Positions 1 through 9,098 of a stretch of 64,000 nt of DNA are shown here, piece after piece (position 1 is the first letter of the stretch; every line of letters begins with the position of its first letter). Made by a program: the position numbers and the translations under genes. Origin of the DNA: Paenibacillus sp. MBLB1832. GTDB lineage: Bacteria > Bacillota > Bacilli > Paenibacillales > NBRC-103111. Below the pieces are notes generated by a model, which was given only the letters and a program-made list of their open reading frames with translations, was not told the DNA's origin and did no database searches. The DNA is taken from positions 1,259,001 through 1,323,000 of the forward strand of contig NZ_CP130319.1 of the NCBI RefSeq assembly GCF_032271945.1. Reading direction: 5' to 3'.

Positions 1-32
1 GATATAGCGACTTTACGGACTTCCTGAAAGAT

Positions 33-214
33 TAGACGGAACGTGGTTCCTCTATATTGGCTAATTTGTTTGTTTTGGCGAGTAGACGGAACGTAGGTGC
101 GCTAACTGTGCCGTATCCGGTGGTTCCTAGGTGAATTTGGCGGGATAGCGGAACGTCGTTCCGCGCCTAGGTGATTTTGCTGTTATTTTGGTTAAATAGC
201 GGAGCGTCGTTCCG
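33..214. repeat. Palindromic repeat array, GGAACG type (4 units)
   Basis: Four copies of a unit built on CGGAACG-N-CGTTCCG. The cores begin at 37, 87, 149 and 200, so the spacings are 50, 62 and 51 bp. The third unit is a perfect 7+7 palindrome with a one-base spacer (149-163); the first and fourth are near-perfect and the second is degenerate on its right side. The array may continue left of the window. No open reading frame with a plausible start lies here. Bases 1-519 hold only this array, the next one and the ureF leader. Confidence 0.75.
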
Positions 215-283
215 TTTGGATGGGGAATCGAGGTTGTGTGCACACTGGGGTGAACTGCCACTGGGCAGCCATTCAGGATCTAT

Positions 284-418
284 AGTGATGAAAAACATCA
301 CTTCAGAAGCATTTTCGGTAAAGCAGCCTCTGAAATGATGAAAAATCACTCTACAGTGTGTGATATTGGTGTCGAGAAAGCTTAACTGCAACAAAAGTGA
401 TGAAAATCATCATTACAG
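284..418. repeat. Palindromic repeat array, TGATGAAAA type (3 units)
   Basis: Three 23-bp units at 284-306, 334-356 and 396-418, each with a core like TGATGAAAAWCATCA and each ending in CAG. Spacings are 50 and 62 bp. Units alternate between a form starting AGTGATG, which makes a 7-bp hairpin, and a form starting AATGATG with a weak right arm. The same family recurs at 17793-17979. Function unknown; it lies between the first array and the ureF leader. Confidence 0.8.
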
Positions 419-519
419 CACCCACTTTCTGAAGTTGGAAGAGAATGTGCAAGTATTAAAGCATGACCGTTTATTTCAATCGTTCTATTGGCACTGAAGA
501 CCCGACTGGGGTGAACAAA

Positions 520-1290
520 ATGAGTCTTACAAAGTCAAACAAAGCTCGTGAGGTAGCTGAACCGAGCATCGAGGCACTTATCCGACAAGCTCCTCTATCG
601 GCGCCAAACAACCATTGGCTTGCCTATCAGCAGCTTCTGGATTCGGCTCTCCCCATTGGTGGGTTCTCCCATTCTTTCGGATTGGAAACCCTTGTTCAAC
701 AAGAGAGACTAACAACTCTTTCGGAGCTGGAAGCTTATATTCGAGGGATGCTTGCACACAACTGGGCTTCCTCGGATGTGATGGTGATCAAAGCGTTGTA
801 TACGCTGATTCCACGCCATAATTTAGCGGGGTTATGGGAGCTCAATAAGATGCTTCATGTACAGCGAGTAGGAAGTGAATCGCGCAGCGGCGTTCAGAAA
901 ATGGGACGCAGACTGCTTGGGCTCGCACGAGCGATGTATCCTGATCTGAATTGGGAGCCTCTTGAGGATGCGATTCGAACGAGTCGCTGCAGTGCGAATC
1001 ATCCGATTGTGCACGGATGGGTGAGCTATCATCTTGGAGTTTCCCTGGAGCAGGCAGCCGAAGGCTACTTATATACATGCGTCATGACCTGTATAAACAG
1101 TGCTTTGCGGTTAATGTCCATCGGTCAAACGCAAGGACAGACATTACTTGCGAAGCTGATTCCAGTCATCGGTCAGGAGTGGCAGCGCGTCGCGCAGATG
1201 GATCCGTTGGATGCGTACACGAATTCACCAGCGGCAGATTTGGCGATGATGCAGCACGAAACATTGTATTCAAGATTATTTATGTCCTAA
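520..1290 (+). CDS. ureF: Urease accessory protein UreF
   Basis: UreF works with UreD and UreG as the chaperone complex that delivers nickel to apo-urease in the cytoplasm. The family signature LDSALPIGGFSHSFGLE is present near the N-terminus. An in-frame ATG at 463 exists but has no ribosome binding site; the ATG at 520 follows GGGGTGA at good spacing and gives 256 aa, close to the usual UreF length. It is followed 39 bp later by ureG. The urease structural genes ureABC and ureE are not in the window and cannot lie within the 519 bases upstream. Confidence 0.93.
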   Translation: MSLTKSNKAREVAEPSIEALIRQAPLSAPNNHWLAYQQLLDSALPIGGFSHSFGLETLVQQERLTTLSELEAYIRGMLAHNWASSDVMVIKALYTLIPRHNLAGLWELNKMLHVQRVGSESRSGVQKMGRRLLGLARAMYPDLNWEPLEDAIRTSRCSANHPIVHGWVSYHLGVSLEQAAEGYLYTCVMTCINSALRLMSIGQTQGQTLLAKLIPVIGQEWQRVAQMDPLDAYTNSPAADLAMMQHETLYSRLFMS

Positions 1291-1329
1291 CGAGAAAATC
1301 ACGCTATATATTCGAGGAGGCATGGTAAG

Positions 1330-1992
1330 ATGTGTCAAGGTAAAGGTCATCATCATCACGATCAATGGGAGAAACCAGCGGGGGATCGCAGTCGTCCAAT
1401 GCGGATTGGGATCGGGGGTCCTGTCGGTTCAGGCAAAACAGCGCTCGTTGAGCGCTTAGCACGTCGATTAAATAACCGCTATAGTATCGCGGTAATTACG
1501 AACGATATTTATACGAAGGAAGATGCGCGTATTCTGATTAGTTCTGAGGCGCTGCCAGAGGAGCGGATCATTGGCGTGGAGACAGGCGGCTGCCCGCATA
1601 CCGCCATTCGGGAGGATGCTTCGATGAATTTCGAAGCGATTGAAGAGCTGGAGAATCGATTCGAGCACCTCGATATGATTTTCATTGAAAGCGGCGGCGA
1701 TAATTTGGCTGCGGCTTTCAGCCCTGAGCTTGTCGACCGCTTCATCTATATTATTGACGTGGCGCAAGGGGAGAAGATCCCTCGCAAAGGAGGGCCAGGC
1801 ATCATGCGCTCCGACATGCTGATCATTAACAAAATCGATCTAGCCCCTTTCGTAGGCGCTAGCCTGGAAGTCATGGATTCGGATACGAAGAAGATGCGCG
1901 GCGATCGCCCTTACATTTTCTCGAATCTCATGGGCGGCACCGGGCTGGACGATATCGTCAGCTGGGTTGAAACGGAGTTCAGCCATGCCTAG
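1330..1992 (+). CDS. ureG: Urease accessory GTPase UreG
   Basis: SIMIBI-class GTPase that drives nickel insertion into urease. Visible features: a short His tract (residues 7-10) able to bind metal, the P-loop GPVGSGKT at residues 30-37, and the conserved CPH metal motif within [10 protein letters not shown]. The length of 220 aa is normal. AGGAGG lies upstream of the ATG. Its end overlaps the start of ureD by 8 bp, so the two are probably translationally coupled. Part of the ureF-ureG-ureD operon. Confidence 0.96.
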   Translation: MCQGKGHHHHDQWEKPAGDRSRPMRIGIGGPVGSGKTALVERLARRLNNRYSIAVITNDIYTKEDARILISSEALPEERIIGVETGGCPHTAIREDASMNFEAIEELENRFEHLDMIFIESGGDNLAAAFSPELVDRFIYIIDVAQGEKIPRKGGPGIMRSDMLIINKIDLAPFVGASLEVMDSDTKKMRGDRPYIFSNLMGGTGLDDIVSWVETEFSHA

Positions 1993-2845
1993 GCTGACAG
2001 GGGAGATTTCCGCGCAATTCGAGGTGCGCGGCGGCTTGACTCAGCTCGTTCACACGTATCACGCGTCCCCACTCAAAATCGCCAAGACGTTTCGTTACGA
2101 CAACGAAACGTCCAATGACAGCGCCCAATCCCTAGAGCAATTGGGCGTCTATATGATGGATTGCTCGCCTGGACTCATGTCCGGCGATCACTATGACATT
2201 AACGTGCGCCTTGAAGAGGGCGCACGTGTTTTTCTAACGAACCAATCGTTCACGAAGGTTCATCCCGCTCTAGATCGAGAAGGCGGCACGCAGCATCAAC
2301 ACCTGCAAGTGGGGAAAGACGCACTGCTGGAATATATGCCAGAGCCGATCATGCTGTATAAGGATGCGAATTTGGCAGCCGAGACGGAGGTGAGGTTGGC
2401 ACAGGGAGCGACGCTCTTTTTCTCCGACATTCTCTGTCCAGGCCGGACACAGCGCGGAGAATTGTTTCAGTATGAGTGTTATGTGAACCGCATGAAAGTG
2501 TGGTACGAAGAAGAACTCATCTTCTACCAGTGTCAACGAATCGAGCCAGCGGTAATGACGTTGTCAGCTCCTGGAAGTTGGGAAAGCGAGACACATCTCG
2601 GCAATCTGTACATTTTTTCGGATCGCCTCACGTCAACTCATCTGGAAGCGCTTCTTGTGAGCCTGGAGGAAAGTGGCGAAATCACGCCTTCGATCCGTGT
2701 TGGAGCGAGCTTGACCTATAAGCATGGGCTTGTCGTTACCGTCATGGGTCGGCATGCTTGGGAGCTGCAGGCGCTCATCACGAAAGCTTGGCAGCGCATC
2801 CGCCATCATTTATTAGCGTTAACACCGCTGCTTATTAATAAGTAA
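1985..2845 (+). CDS. ureD: Urease accessory protein UreD (UreH)
   Basis: Scaffold protein that binds apo-urease and recruits UreF and UreG. The protein is 286 aa from the ATG at 1985, which overlaps the ureG stop and has GGAG eight bases upstream; a TTG at 1967 is an alternative but lies deeper inside ureG. Typical UreD features include the segment [20 protein letters not shown] and the conserved QSFTKVH motif. It is the last gene of the accessory operon and is followed by a clear terminator. The strand and order F-G-D match many Bacillales urease clusters. Confidence 0.93.
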   Translation: MPRLTGEISAQFEVRGGLTQLVHTYHASPLKIAKTFRYDNETSNDSAQSLEQLGVYMMDCSPGLMSGDHYDINVRLEEGARVFLTNQSFTKVHPALDREGGTQHQHLQVGKDALLEYMPEPIMLYKDANLAAETEVRLAQGATLFFSDILCPGRTQRGELFQYECYVNRMKVWYEEELIFYQCQRIEPAVMTLSAPGSWESETHLGNLYIFSDRLTSTHLEALLVSLEESGEITPSIRVGASLTYKHGLVVTVMGRHAWELQALITKAWQRIRHHLLALTPLLINK

Positions 2846-2867
2846 GTGGCGCCAAACGAATTTATGC

Positions 2868-2908
2868 AAGCCTCTGTTGCCACTTTCCATATGGTACGGA
2901 GGCTTTTT
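2868..2908 (+). terminator. Terminator after ureD
   Basis: AAGCCTC at 2868-2874 pairs with GAGGCTT at 2899-2905, followed by a T run. The loop is 24 nt, rather long. It closes the ureFGD operon. Confidence 0.6.
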
Positions 2909-3000
2909 GCAACTTCCAAGACTGGAACAGAATGGTGCGTTCATTTTACACGCATACTGGAAGGAGAATCGACAATATCATGACAACTGCAGGCTGTTCA

Positions 3001-3029
3001 TTGTCAAATGTTGTAGGGGTTGGTATGAT
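3001..3029 (+). promoter_or_regulatory. Sigma-A promoter of ctaB
   Basis: TTGTCA (3001-3006), 17-bp spacer, TATGAT (3024-3029), about 55 bp ahead of the ctaB start. Just upstream, GACAAT and ATTGTC (2971-3004) form an inverted repeat overlapping the -35 box, which could be an operator. Confidence 0.75.
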
Positions 3030-3084
3030 GGGATTGTTCATCAAGCATGTAATCGGAAATTCAACATAGAGGAGGTTTATTTGC

Positions 3085-4053
3085 ATGGATAATGGAGTCA
3101 CATATGAAACGGTTTCAAATGGCTCGTCCCAAGAGTCCGTTGGATCCCATGCCATAGAAGGTGCCAAGGGTCAGGCAGAGCCTGTAACCTTGAAAGAATT
3201 TTATCGCTTAGTGAAGCCAGGTATTATCTACTCCAACCTGATGACAGCTTTTGCTGGCTACTGGGTTGCAGCGCGTTGGGATGTAGATTGGCTTCATCTG
3301 ATCATGACGATGCTGGGTACTGCACTTGTTATGGCAGGCGGCACGGTGCTGAACAACTACTTGGATCGTGAAATGGATGCGAAGATGGAACGTACGCAGA
3401 ATCGGGCGCTTCCAAGCGGACGACTAAGTGCAAATCTCGTGCTATGGTACGGTATTATTTTAGGGACAATCGGGTTGGGTGTGCTCTACTTCGGGGCGCA
3501 TTCACCGCTGGCGACATTAATCGGTCTGTTGGGATTGTTTCTGTACGTTTGGCTGTATACCGCTTGGTTCAAGAGAACGTCCGTCTGGAGTACCTTCGTC
3601 GGGGCATTCTCAGGGGCAACGCCGCCAGTGATCGGGTATTGCGCAGTTAGCGGAACCGTAGATTTGGGTGCAATTTTGATTTTTGCGTTCTTATTCTTAT
3701 GGCAGCCGCCGCACTTCTGGGCATTGGGCATTCGCCGTATGGAAGAGTATCGCGCTGCAGGTTTTCCATTATTGCCTGTTGTAAAAGGATCCTACGTCAC
3801 CAAAATCAGCATGGTTCGCTATGTGGTTTTGCTTGTTCCAGTCACAGTTATGCTATCCGCATACGGTTATGTCGGCTACATTTTCTTATTCGTTTCAACC
3901 ATTCTAGGATTAACATGGGTGTTCATGAGTATCAAAGGCTTTAAAGCGACAGGGGAAGCGGAAATTGTTTGGGCGAAGCGCATGTTTTTATTCTCTCTCC
4001 TATATTTAACGCTGCTATCGATCCTCATGGTCATTGATACCGTGAAAATTTAG
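3085..4053 (+). CDS. ctaB: Protoheme IX farnesyltransferase (heme O synthase)
   Basis: Integral membrane prenyltransferase that adds a farnesyl group to heme b, giving heme O for cytochrome oxidases. The UbiA-family motif NNYLDREMDAKMERTQNR carries the Asp residues that bind Mg-diphosphate. About eight to nine hydrophobic segments are visible; 322 aa is normal for CtaB with a slightly long soluble N-terminus. AGGAGG precedes the ATG. It is followed 23 bp later by a SCO-type assembly gene, consistent with an oxidase maturation operon. Heme A synthase (ctaA) is about 28 kb away at 32227. Confidence 0.95.
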   Translation: MDNGVTYETVSNGSSQESVGSHAIEGAKGQAEPVTLKEFYRLVKPGIIYSNLMTAFAGYWVAARWDVDWLHLIMTMLGTALVMAGGTVLNNYLDREMDAKMERTQNRALPSGRLSANLVLWYGIILGTIGLGVLYFGAHSPLATLIGLLGLFLYVWLYTAWFKRTSVWSTFVGAFSGATPPVIGYCAVSGTVDLGAILIFAFLFLWQPPHFWALGIRRMEEYRAAGFPLLPVVKGSYVTKISMVRYVVLLVPVTVMLSAYGYVGYIFLFVSTILGLTWVFMSIKGFKATGEAEIVWAKRMFLFSLLYLTLLSILMVIDTVKI

Positions 4054-4076
4054 TTCGTTGTGGGGGAGAAAGCGGC

Positions 4077-4712
4077 ATGGGCACGTTTTTCGAGAAAAAT
4101 TGGTTTAAATTAGCGCTTGGCGTCATATTAATCGCCATGATTGCATCGTTTGCTTATAAATTGTCGGTGAACGGGAACGGAAACTCTGACGAACGATTAA
4201 CCGCAATGAAGGCGGCGCCCGCTTTTCAATTGCAAGATTTAGATGGCAAAACGGTAACGTCCGAAAGCATGGATGGCAAAGTACGCTTGGTGTATTTCTT
4301 CTATTCCTATTGTCCAGATGTTTGCTTGCCGACGAGCTTCTTGCTCTCCCAAGTACAGGATGAATTGAAGAAGAAGGATTTGCTTGGGGCAAAAGCGGAA
4401 ATTATTTCGATCACAGTTGATCCCGTGCGAGATACGGCCCAAGTGCTGAAAGATTTCGGCAATCGTTTTGAGTCGAAGCCGATTCCGGGAGGATGGACGT
4501 TCCTGAGGGGCGAAGAAGCGAAGATCCATAAGCTTGCTGAAGACTTCGGGATTATGGTGATCAAAGAGAAGGATGGCAATTTCTCGCATTCTAATGCGAT
4601 ACTACTTGTCGATAAAAAAGGGCAACTCCGTAACTATTACGATGCTAGCCGACCAGAATTGGATGCAGCTCATATCGTGAAGGACGTAGTCACCCTCTCG
4701 AAAGAGAAATAA
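4077..4712 (+). CDS. SCO1/SenC family cytochrome oxidase assembly protein
   Basis: Membrane-anchored thioredoxin-fold protein that helps load copper into the CuA centre of cytochrome c oxidase. One N-terminal membrane helix (about residues 9-28) is followed by an extracytoplasmic SCO domain. The copper ligands are visible: CPDVC (C79, C83) and His171 in the FSHSNAILLVD segment. It is 211 aa, a normal size. It lies in the same operon as ctaB, which supports a role in heme-copper oxidase assembly. Confidence 0.92.
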   Translation: MGTFFEKNWFKLALGVILIAMIASFAYKLSVNGNGNSDERLTAMKAAPAFQLQDLDGKTVTSESMDGKVRLVYFFYSYCPDVCLPTSFLLSQVQDELKKKDLLGAKAEIISITVDPVRDTAQVLKDFGNRFESKPIPGGWTFLRGEEAKIHKLAEDFGIMVIKEKDGNFSHSNAILLVDKKGQLRNYYDASRPELDAAHIVKDVVTLSKEK

Positions 4713-4714
4713 GA

Positions 4715-5068
4715 TTATTCATAAGCAGGGTTGGGTGCGGGATATTGAATATACGCGTCCAGCCCTGCTTTTTCTAATTGTTGAATGAGATATTCTTCGG
4801 GTGTTCCTTCCACGCCAGCGTAGCCTTTACGCGTGTAGATATGCTCAGCGTCAGGAAATAAATCGCGGAGCATTGATCGTATTTTTTTACCAGAGGCATC
4901 ATTATCAGTGAAAATATAGACGGGCAGGCGGCCTACTTTTTTACGTAAAGCTTCCAATGTGGTTGAACTTGGCGTACCGAATGTGCAATGAATGCTGACG
5001 GTTTCGTCAACGATGTGTTTGATGCGGCTTTTGTCGTTCTTACCTTCCACAATGATCGCGATGGACAT
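4715..5068 (-). CDS. TOPRIM domain protein, RNase M5-like (YusF-like)
   Basis: A 117-aa protein that is essentially one TOPRIM domain: the Glu motif in VEGKND at the N-terminus and the DxD motif in FTDNDASGKKIR. It resembles the N-terminal half of ribonuclease M5 and the small stand-alone TOPRIM protein YusF. The start at 5068 follows AGGTG; an in-frame extension to 5143 has no ribosome binding site and low-complexity sequence. Substrate is unknown; a role in nucleic acid cleavage or binding is inferred from the fold only. Its 3' end abuts the convergent SCO gene (2 bp gap). Confidence 0.75.
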   Translation of the reverse strand: MSIAIIVEGKNDKSRIKHIVDETVSIHCTFGTPSSTTLEALRKKVGRLPVYIFTDNDASGKKIRSMLRDLFPDAEHIYTRKGYAGVEGTPEEYLIQQLEKAGLDAYIQYPAPNPAYE

Positions 5069-5206
5069 GTCAGCACCTGATTTCCTTTTTCTTAGTAGTA
5101 TACCCTGAATCTTGCAGTGATCCAAGGCAGACGCTAGCATCATTTCCTGGGAAATGACAAGGATATCCAGATGGTGACACTCCTCGACAACACGTTTGTC
5201 TCTAAC

Positions 5207-6376
5207 TCAAGTCGTCGTAATAGATGATTTGAACGATCGGAGCGGCAGTAAGGAAAGGGCGAGCATTAGAATGAAAAAGGCGATGAAATAGGATGAGATA
5301 TGATCGCGAAGTTGACCTGCCATCATAGGTCCGATGAAGGCGCCGACCGAGTAGGAAATCGAAAGCAATGAAAACATGCGCCCATAGCGGGAACTGCTTG
5401 TGATACTCGCTAGCAGCGCTGCAAGTGCGGGGTAGATGACGCCTTTGGCCATACCGATTAAGAACAGAGACACAGTGAGCGGTATCGGCCACCCAATAGC
5501 TAAGCCGAAGAAAATCGCAGCCAAACCAATACTTCCGCAGATGGTACGCAGGAACGGAGAAATTTTATTGAGAAACCACAACGAGATACTGAGCAGTGCC
5601 CCGAGACTAACTACCGTGAAGAAGACACCGGAGGTGAGAATCGATTCACGTGCAGATTTCATCAGTGGGAGCTCGAAGAAAAGAATCCCTTGTGAGCAAG
5701 AGAGTGCCATGGGAATCAGGAAAAATAGCCAGGGGATGGAGACGGTCTCTGGAATTTCGTTACTCGGTTGAGCGTGATTATGGCCGTGGGGATCCAGAAA
5801 AGCGGATTTTTTACCTTTGTCTGCCACTAATTGCCCCTCCCTGACACCGAAGATCGCCAGTACTCCCGTGATGATGAGAACCCAGCCGAGCACGGTGAAG
5901 GCGGTTGTGAACCCTATTTTTGCGACCAGAACGGCGCCAGCCGCAGGTGAAACAACAGAGGCGAGTGTGTGTACGAGGCCATTACCTGCCATGAGCTTGC
6001 TTTGATGAATGCGATCCTTCGCGATACGTGCAAGCAAGCTTAAACAAGCGGGCGACAAGAAAGCTAGCACGAATCCGCTTATGGATCGGATGTAGAGCAG
6101 GTGCCATGGATCTTTGACGTTTGATTGAAATAGTAAGATGATCCCTGCTACAATCAAGCTAAAGACGATGAACATTTTGCTGCCGTATTTGTCCACGCCA
6201 TAACCGGCCATGAGATTACCAGGTAAATGCGTAATGGAATATACACCCATAATGAGCCCGATGAACGAGGGAGCTGCTCCCAAAGAGAGGGCGAAAGGGG
6301 ATAGAATCGGGTATTGCGCGTGCAGGTCAAAGAAAGCAACAAACATAAATAAGTACAACCATAGGGCTGTTCGCAT
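5207..6376 (-). CDS. MFS family transporter
   Basis: A 389-aa major facilitator superfamily protein with about 12 hydrophobic segments. A signature like GYGVDKYGSK in the loop between helices 2 and 3 corresponds to the MFS A-motif region. AAGGTGGTGA precedes the ATG. It is probably a drug or metabolite exporter, but nothing in the sequence fixes the substrate. It is divergent from the small membrane gene at 6488 and in the same direction as the TOPRIM gene. Confidence 0.85.
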   Translation of the reverse strand: MRTALWLYLFMFVAFFDLHAQYPILSPFALSLGAAPSFIGLIMGVYSITHLPGNLMAGYGVDKYGSKMFIVFSLIVAGIILLFQSNVKDPWHLLYIRSISGFVLAFLSPACLSLLARIAKDRIHQSKLMAGNGLVHTLASVVSPAAGAVLVAKIGFTTAFTVLGWVLIITGVLAIFGVREGQLVADKGKKSAFLDPHGHNHAQPSNEIPETVSIPWLFFLIPMALSCSQGILFFELPLMKSARESILTSGVFFTVVSLGALLSISLWFLNKISPFLRTICGSIGLAAIFFGLAIGWPIPLTVSLFLIGMAKGVIYPALAALLASITSSSRYGRMFSLLSISYSVGAFIGPMMAGQLRDHISSYFIAFFILMLALSLLPLRSFKSSITTT

Positions 6377-6487
6377 GGCTTCACCACCTTGAGAATGTAG
6401 TCTTATCTCTTCTTAAGATGTACGCCGCTCGTCCCATGGATATGACCTTTCCCTACAAATGACACAATTGCCAAGCTAGGAGGAGCT

Positions 6488-6643
6488 ATGGATCCCTTTG
6501 TTTTAATTTTGTTAGCGGTTGTCGCTGTTTTTCTTGTGCTTCGTTTGAGAAATTCCTTTCGAAGAGGAGGCAAAACCATCGATAAGACGCAAGAATTCGA
6601 GCAGAAGCTAGCCCAATTGAGGAAAAAAAGAGATGAAGATTAA
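6488..6643 (+). CDS. Small single-pass membrane protein (51 aa)
   Basis: ATG at 6488 directly follows AGGAGG and opens a 51-codon frame. The product has one hydrophobic N-terminal segment (about residues 4-18), then a basic, coiled-coil-like tail with KTQEFEQKLAQLRKKRDED at the end. I do not recognise the family. The good ribosome binding site and protein-like composition support it as a real gene. It is probably co-transcribed with the membrane protein gene at 6698. Confidence 0.6.
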   Translation: MDPFVLILLAVVAVFLVLRLRNSFRRGGKTIDKTQEFEQKLAQLRKKRDED

Positions 6644-6697
6644 GGAGTCCCTGTAGTATGATAGGAAGGGACTTTTGCAAATTAGAGGAGGGTTTAT

Positions 6698-7132
6698 ATG
6701 GATCAGTGGATTTCATTTGCACAGGATCGTTGGTATTTGCTTGTAGGGGCTATTATCGTTCTTTTTATTGTGATTGGTATTGTTAAAACAGTCGTGAAAT
6801 GGGTGTTAGTCCTTGTCATTGTAGGGGCGCTTATCGTTTATGGAGCCAACTATAAGGATAAAATAAAGGATATTGGGGCAAGCGTTGCTACCCAAGTGGG
6901 CGATGAAGTGAAGGATAAAGCGTTAAGTGCCTTGACGTCTGAGGCCAAAGAAGCGCAATTTAAAGCGAATCCAGATGGTTCTTTTCTCGTAACGACGAAG
7001 AGTTTGAAACTTGAGGGTAAAACAGGCTCGGAAGAAGTTCAGATCACATTTCTAGGAAAATCGTTCAAAATGAATGCAAATGCCGCTGTGAATGCCTTTA
7101 TCGATCAAGCGAAGAAAAATGCAAAGTCTTAA
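6698..7132 (+). CDS. Hypothetical two-helix membrane protein
   Basis: A 144-aa protein with two closely spaced hydrophobic segments in the first 50 residues, followed by a soluble C-terminal region of about 90 residues that is probably beta-rich. GAGGAGG precedes the ATG. No family is recognised. It sits between the 51-aa membrane gene and the transglutaminase-domain membrane protein, 37 bp upstream of the latter, which suggests one operon for an envelope-associated function; that is inference. Confidence 0.6.
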   Translation: MDQWISFAQDRWYLLVGAIIVLFIVIGIVKTVVKWVLVLVIVGALIVYGANYKDKIKDIGASVATQVGDEVKDKALSALTSEAKEAQFKANPDGSFLVTTKSLKLEGKTGSEEVQITFLGKSFKMNANAAVNAFIDQAKKNAKS

Positions 7133-7169
7133 CTAGACAGGCCCCCCTTGGAAAGGACGGTGAGTACAC

Positions 7170-8318
7170 ATGACGGATACAGCTTTGTTTTCACCTTCTT
7201 CAATTAACTTCATCTCCATTGCCATTGTGCTTACCATTGCCGCATCGATGCTGCAAGGTTTTCTGCGCGGGGGTTCTGGTTCTGCAAGGCATTTCGTTGC
7301 GATGCTGGTTGAGGCTGGCATTGCGCTTCTATCCCTGTTAGCGGCGTGGAAGTGTGTAGGATGGATTTCTCCTGCGATTCAAACGTGGTTAAAAGGACTT
7401 GACTTACAAGTCCCCTCGGTCGAGATCTCTGCGCTCAAGCAAATGTATTATACCGTCATGACAAGTCTGCGTGATTTCCCGTTGCTTCGTTTCGGGGTCC
7501 TTTTTCTCATCGGCTACGTCGTAATCAAGCAAGTACTGAATCTTGTTGTTGATTATTTACTTGGGCGATGGCTAGCAGAGCGGTATGCCATGACGAAGCG
7601 GCGGAACTCGTTCCTGAGCTCTGTTTCAGGGGGGTTAATCGGTTCTTTCGCTGGGTTTGCCAGAGCGCTGATGCTCATTGCGATGTTGTTCATTTATGTG
7701 TCGTTATTCCCGCATTCCTTGGTTACTCCGTATATTGAGTCATCCACGATGTATCAAAAAGGGGCCAAAGAAGTCATCTCCCCGTTCACGGGTGATTTCA
7801 TTGCAGAGAAAGCGCCAGTCTTTACACGGGCAGTGGAGCAGGAATTCTCGAATATTTTACAGCGAAAATATGAAGTGCTTGATGCCAAGATTCCGGGGAA
7901 TATTGCGGATGCGGCCAAAGAGATTACGGTGAATGCGAAAACCGATGAGGAAAAGGCCAAATTGCTGTATTCCTGGGTAGGCACAAGAGTGAAATACGAC
8001 TGGAATAAAGTCAAATTATATGAAGAACAGCGTATTTGGAAAGAACAGACGCCGGAAGATACATTTAATACTAAAGAAGGTGTATGCATCGATTACGCGC
8101 GATTATATGCGCAGATGGCTAGAGCGATCGGGCTGGATGTGAAGGTTGTCACAGGATTAGGCTACGATGGTCAGGGCGGCTACGGCCCCCATGCATGGAA
8201 TGAAGTGTATCTCGAGGAGACGAATCGATGGGTGCCTTTGGATGCCACGTGGGTCGCAAGCGGTGCGAATTGGTTCAACCCGCCGAATTTTGACCAAACG
8301 CATGTGAGAGATGTGTAG
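7170..8318 (+). CDS. CvpA-like membrane protein with C-terminal transglutaminase domain
   Basis: A 382-aa protein. The first 200 residues hold about four to five hydrophobic segments with the look of a CvpA-type membrane domain. The last 130 are a transglutaminase-like cysteine peptidase domain with a full triad: C306 in EGVCIDYA, H341 in PHAWNEVY and D358 in PLDATW. The catalytic domain probably acts outside the membrane, perhaps on envelope proteins or wall peptides, but the substrate is unknown. AAAGGA lies upstream of the ATG. Confidence 0.8.
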   Translation: MTDTALFSPSSINFISIAIVLTIAASMLQGFLRGGSGSARHFVAMLVEAGIALLSLLAAWKCVGWISPAIQTWLKGLDLQVPSVEISALKQMYYTVMTSLRDFPLLRFGVLFLIGYVVIKQVLNLVVDYLLGRWLAERYAMTKRRNSFLSSVSGGLIGSFAGFARALMLIAMLFIYVSLFPHSLVTPYIESSTMYQKGAKEVISPFTGDFIAEKAPVFTRAVEQEFSNILQRKYEVLDAKIPGNIADAAKEITVNAKTDEEKAKLLYSWVGTRVKYDWNKVKLYEEQRIWKEQTPEDTFNTKEGVCIDYARLYAQMARAIGLDVKVVTGLGYDGQGGYGPHAWNEVYLEETNRWVPLDATWVASGANWFNPPNFDQTHVRDV

Positions 8319-8348
8319 CAGAACAATGAAAGCATGTAAGGAGAAGAA

Positions 8349-9077
8349 ATGCGCAAACCGTTACAATCTTATCAAATGATTTATCTGGATGCAGGGGATA
8401 CGTTAGTTACGATTCCTGCTGCCCAAACGATTTTGAAGCAGTATTTGCAATTGCGTGCCATTGATCGCGATGAGGCGCATATTCATGAACTTTTTACAGA
8501 AGCGTTCCGTCTATTTTATTATGTAGAAAAGAAAGAAGATTTCGTCGTGTGCAGCCCTGAGTCAGATCGCGCCTTCTGGGTTAATCTATACCAGTACGTT
8601 CTGCATAAGCTAGGTATGTACGCAGAATGGACGGAAGAGCAAATTTTCGAATGCTGCCACGAGCTTTATGAGATTTTTACGGCACCGCAATATTACGATC
8701 TTTTCGATGATGTCAAACCGTTCTTGGAAGAGCTGCGAAACCGCGGGTTCCGCATTGGCATTATAAGTAATTTTGCCCCAACCTTGAAAGCCATTCTCGC
8801 AGATAAAGGGATTTTGCATTATTTTGACCCTGTGCTCGTATCCACCGAAGTTGGGTTGGAGAAGCCGGATCCTGCTATGTTCCAATTGGCTTTGGAGATG
8901 GCTGGTTTGAAGGCTGAGGACGTGCTGTACGTAGGCGACCATGAGACGAATGATATTTGGTCCCCGAATCAAGTAGGAATCGATGCGGTTCGCATCATCC
9001 GGTATCCGTATCATACAGGAGACGGGATTCGCTCCCTGCTCGAGCTGGTTCAAGAGCCCCATGCCTTGCAACCTTAG
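8349..9077 (+). CDS. HAD family hydrolase (subfamily IA)
   Basis: A 242-aa haloacid dehalogenase-like phosphatase. Motif I is DAGDTL (D14), motif II is the Ser in GIISNF, motif III the Lys in LEKPDP, and motif IV is GDHETND. The usual second Asp of motif I is replaced by Gly (D-A-G), as in several YfnB/HDHD3-like proteins. A helical cap domain lies between motifs I and II. The substrate cannot be told from the sequence. AAGGAG precedes the start; the class B PBP gene follows at 22 bp. Confidence 0.82.
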   Translation: MRKPLQSYQMIYLDAGDTLVTIPAAQTILKQYLQLRAIDRDEAHIHELFTEAFRLFYYVEKKEDFVVCSPESDRAFWVNLYQYVLHKLGMYAEWTEEQIFECCHELYEIFTAPQYYDLFDDVKPFLEELRNRGFRIGIISNFAPTLKAILADKGILHYFDPVLVSTEVGLEKPDPAMFQLALEMAGLKAEDVLYVGDHETNDIWSPNQVGIDAVRIIRYPYHTGDGIRSLLELVQEPHALQP

Positions 9078-9098
9078 TTAGAAAGGATGGGAACAAGC

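Noticed and set aside
284..418. CRISPR array
   Set aside because: The repeated units are imperfect, spacing alternates between 50 and 62, and spacers share sequence blocks; no cas genes are in the window.
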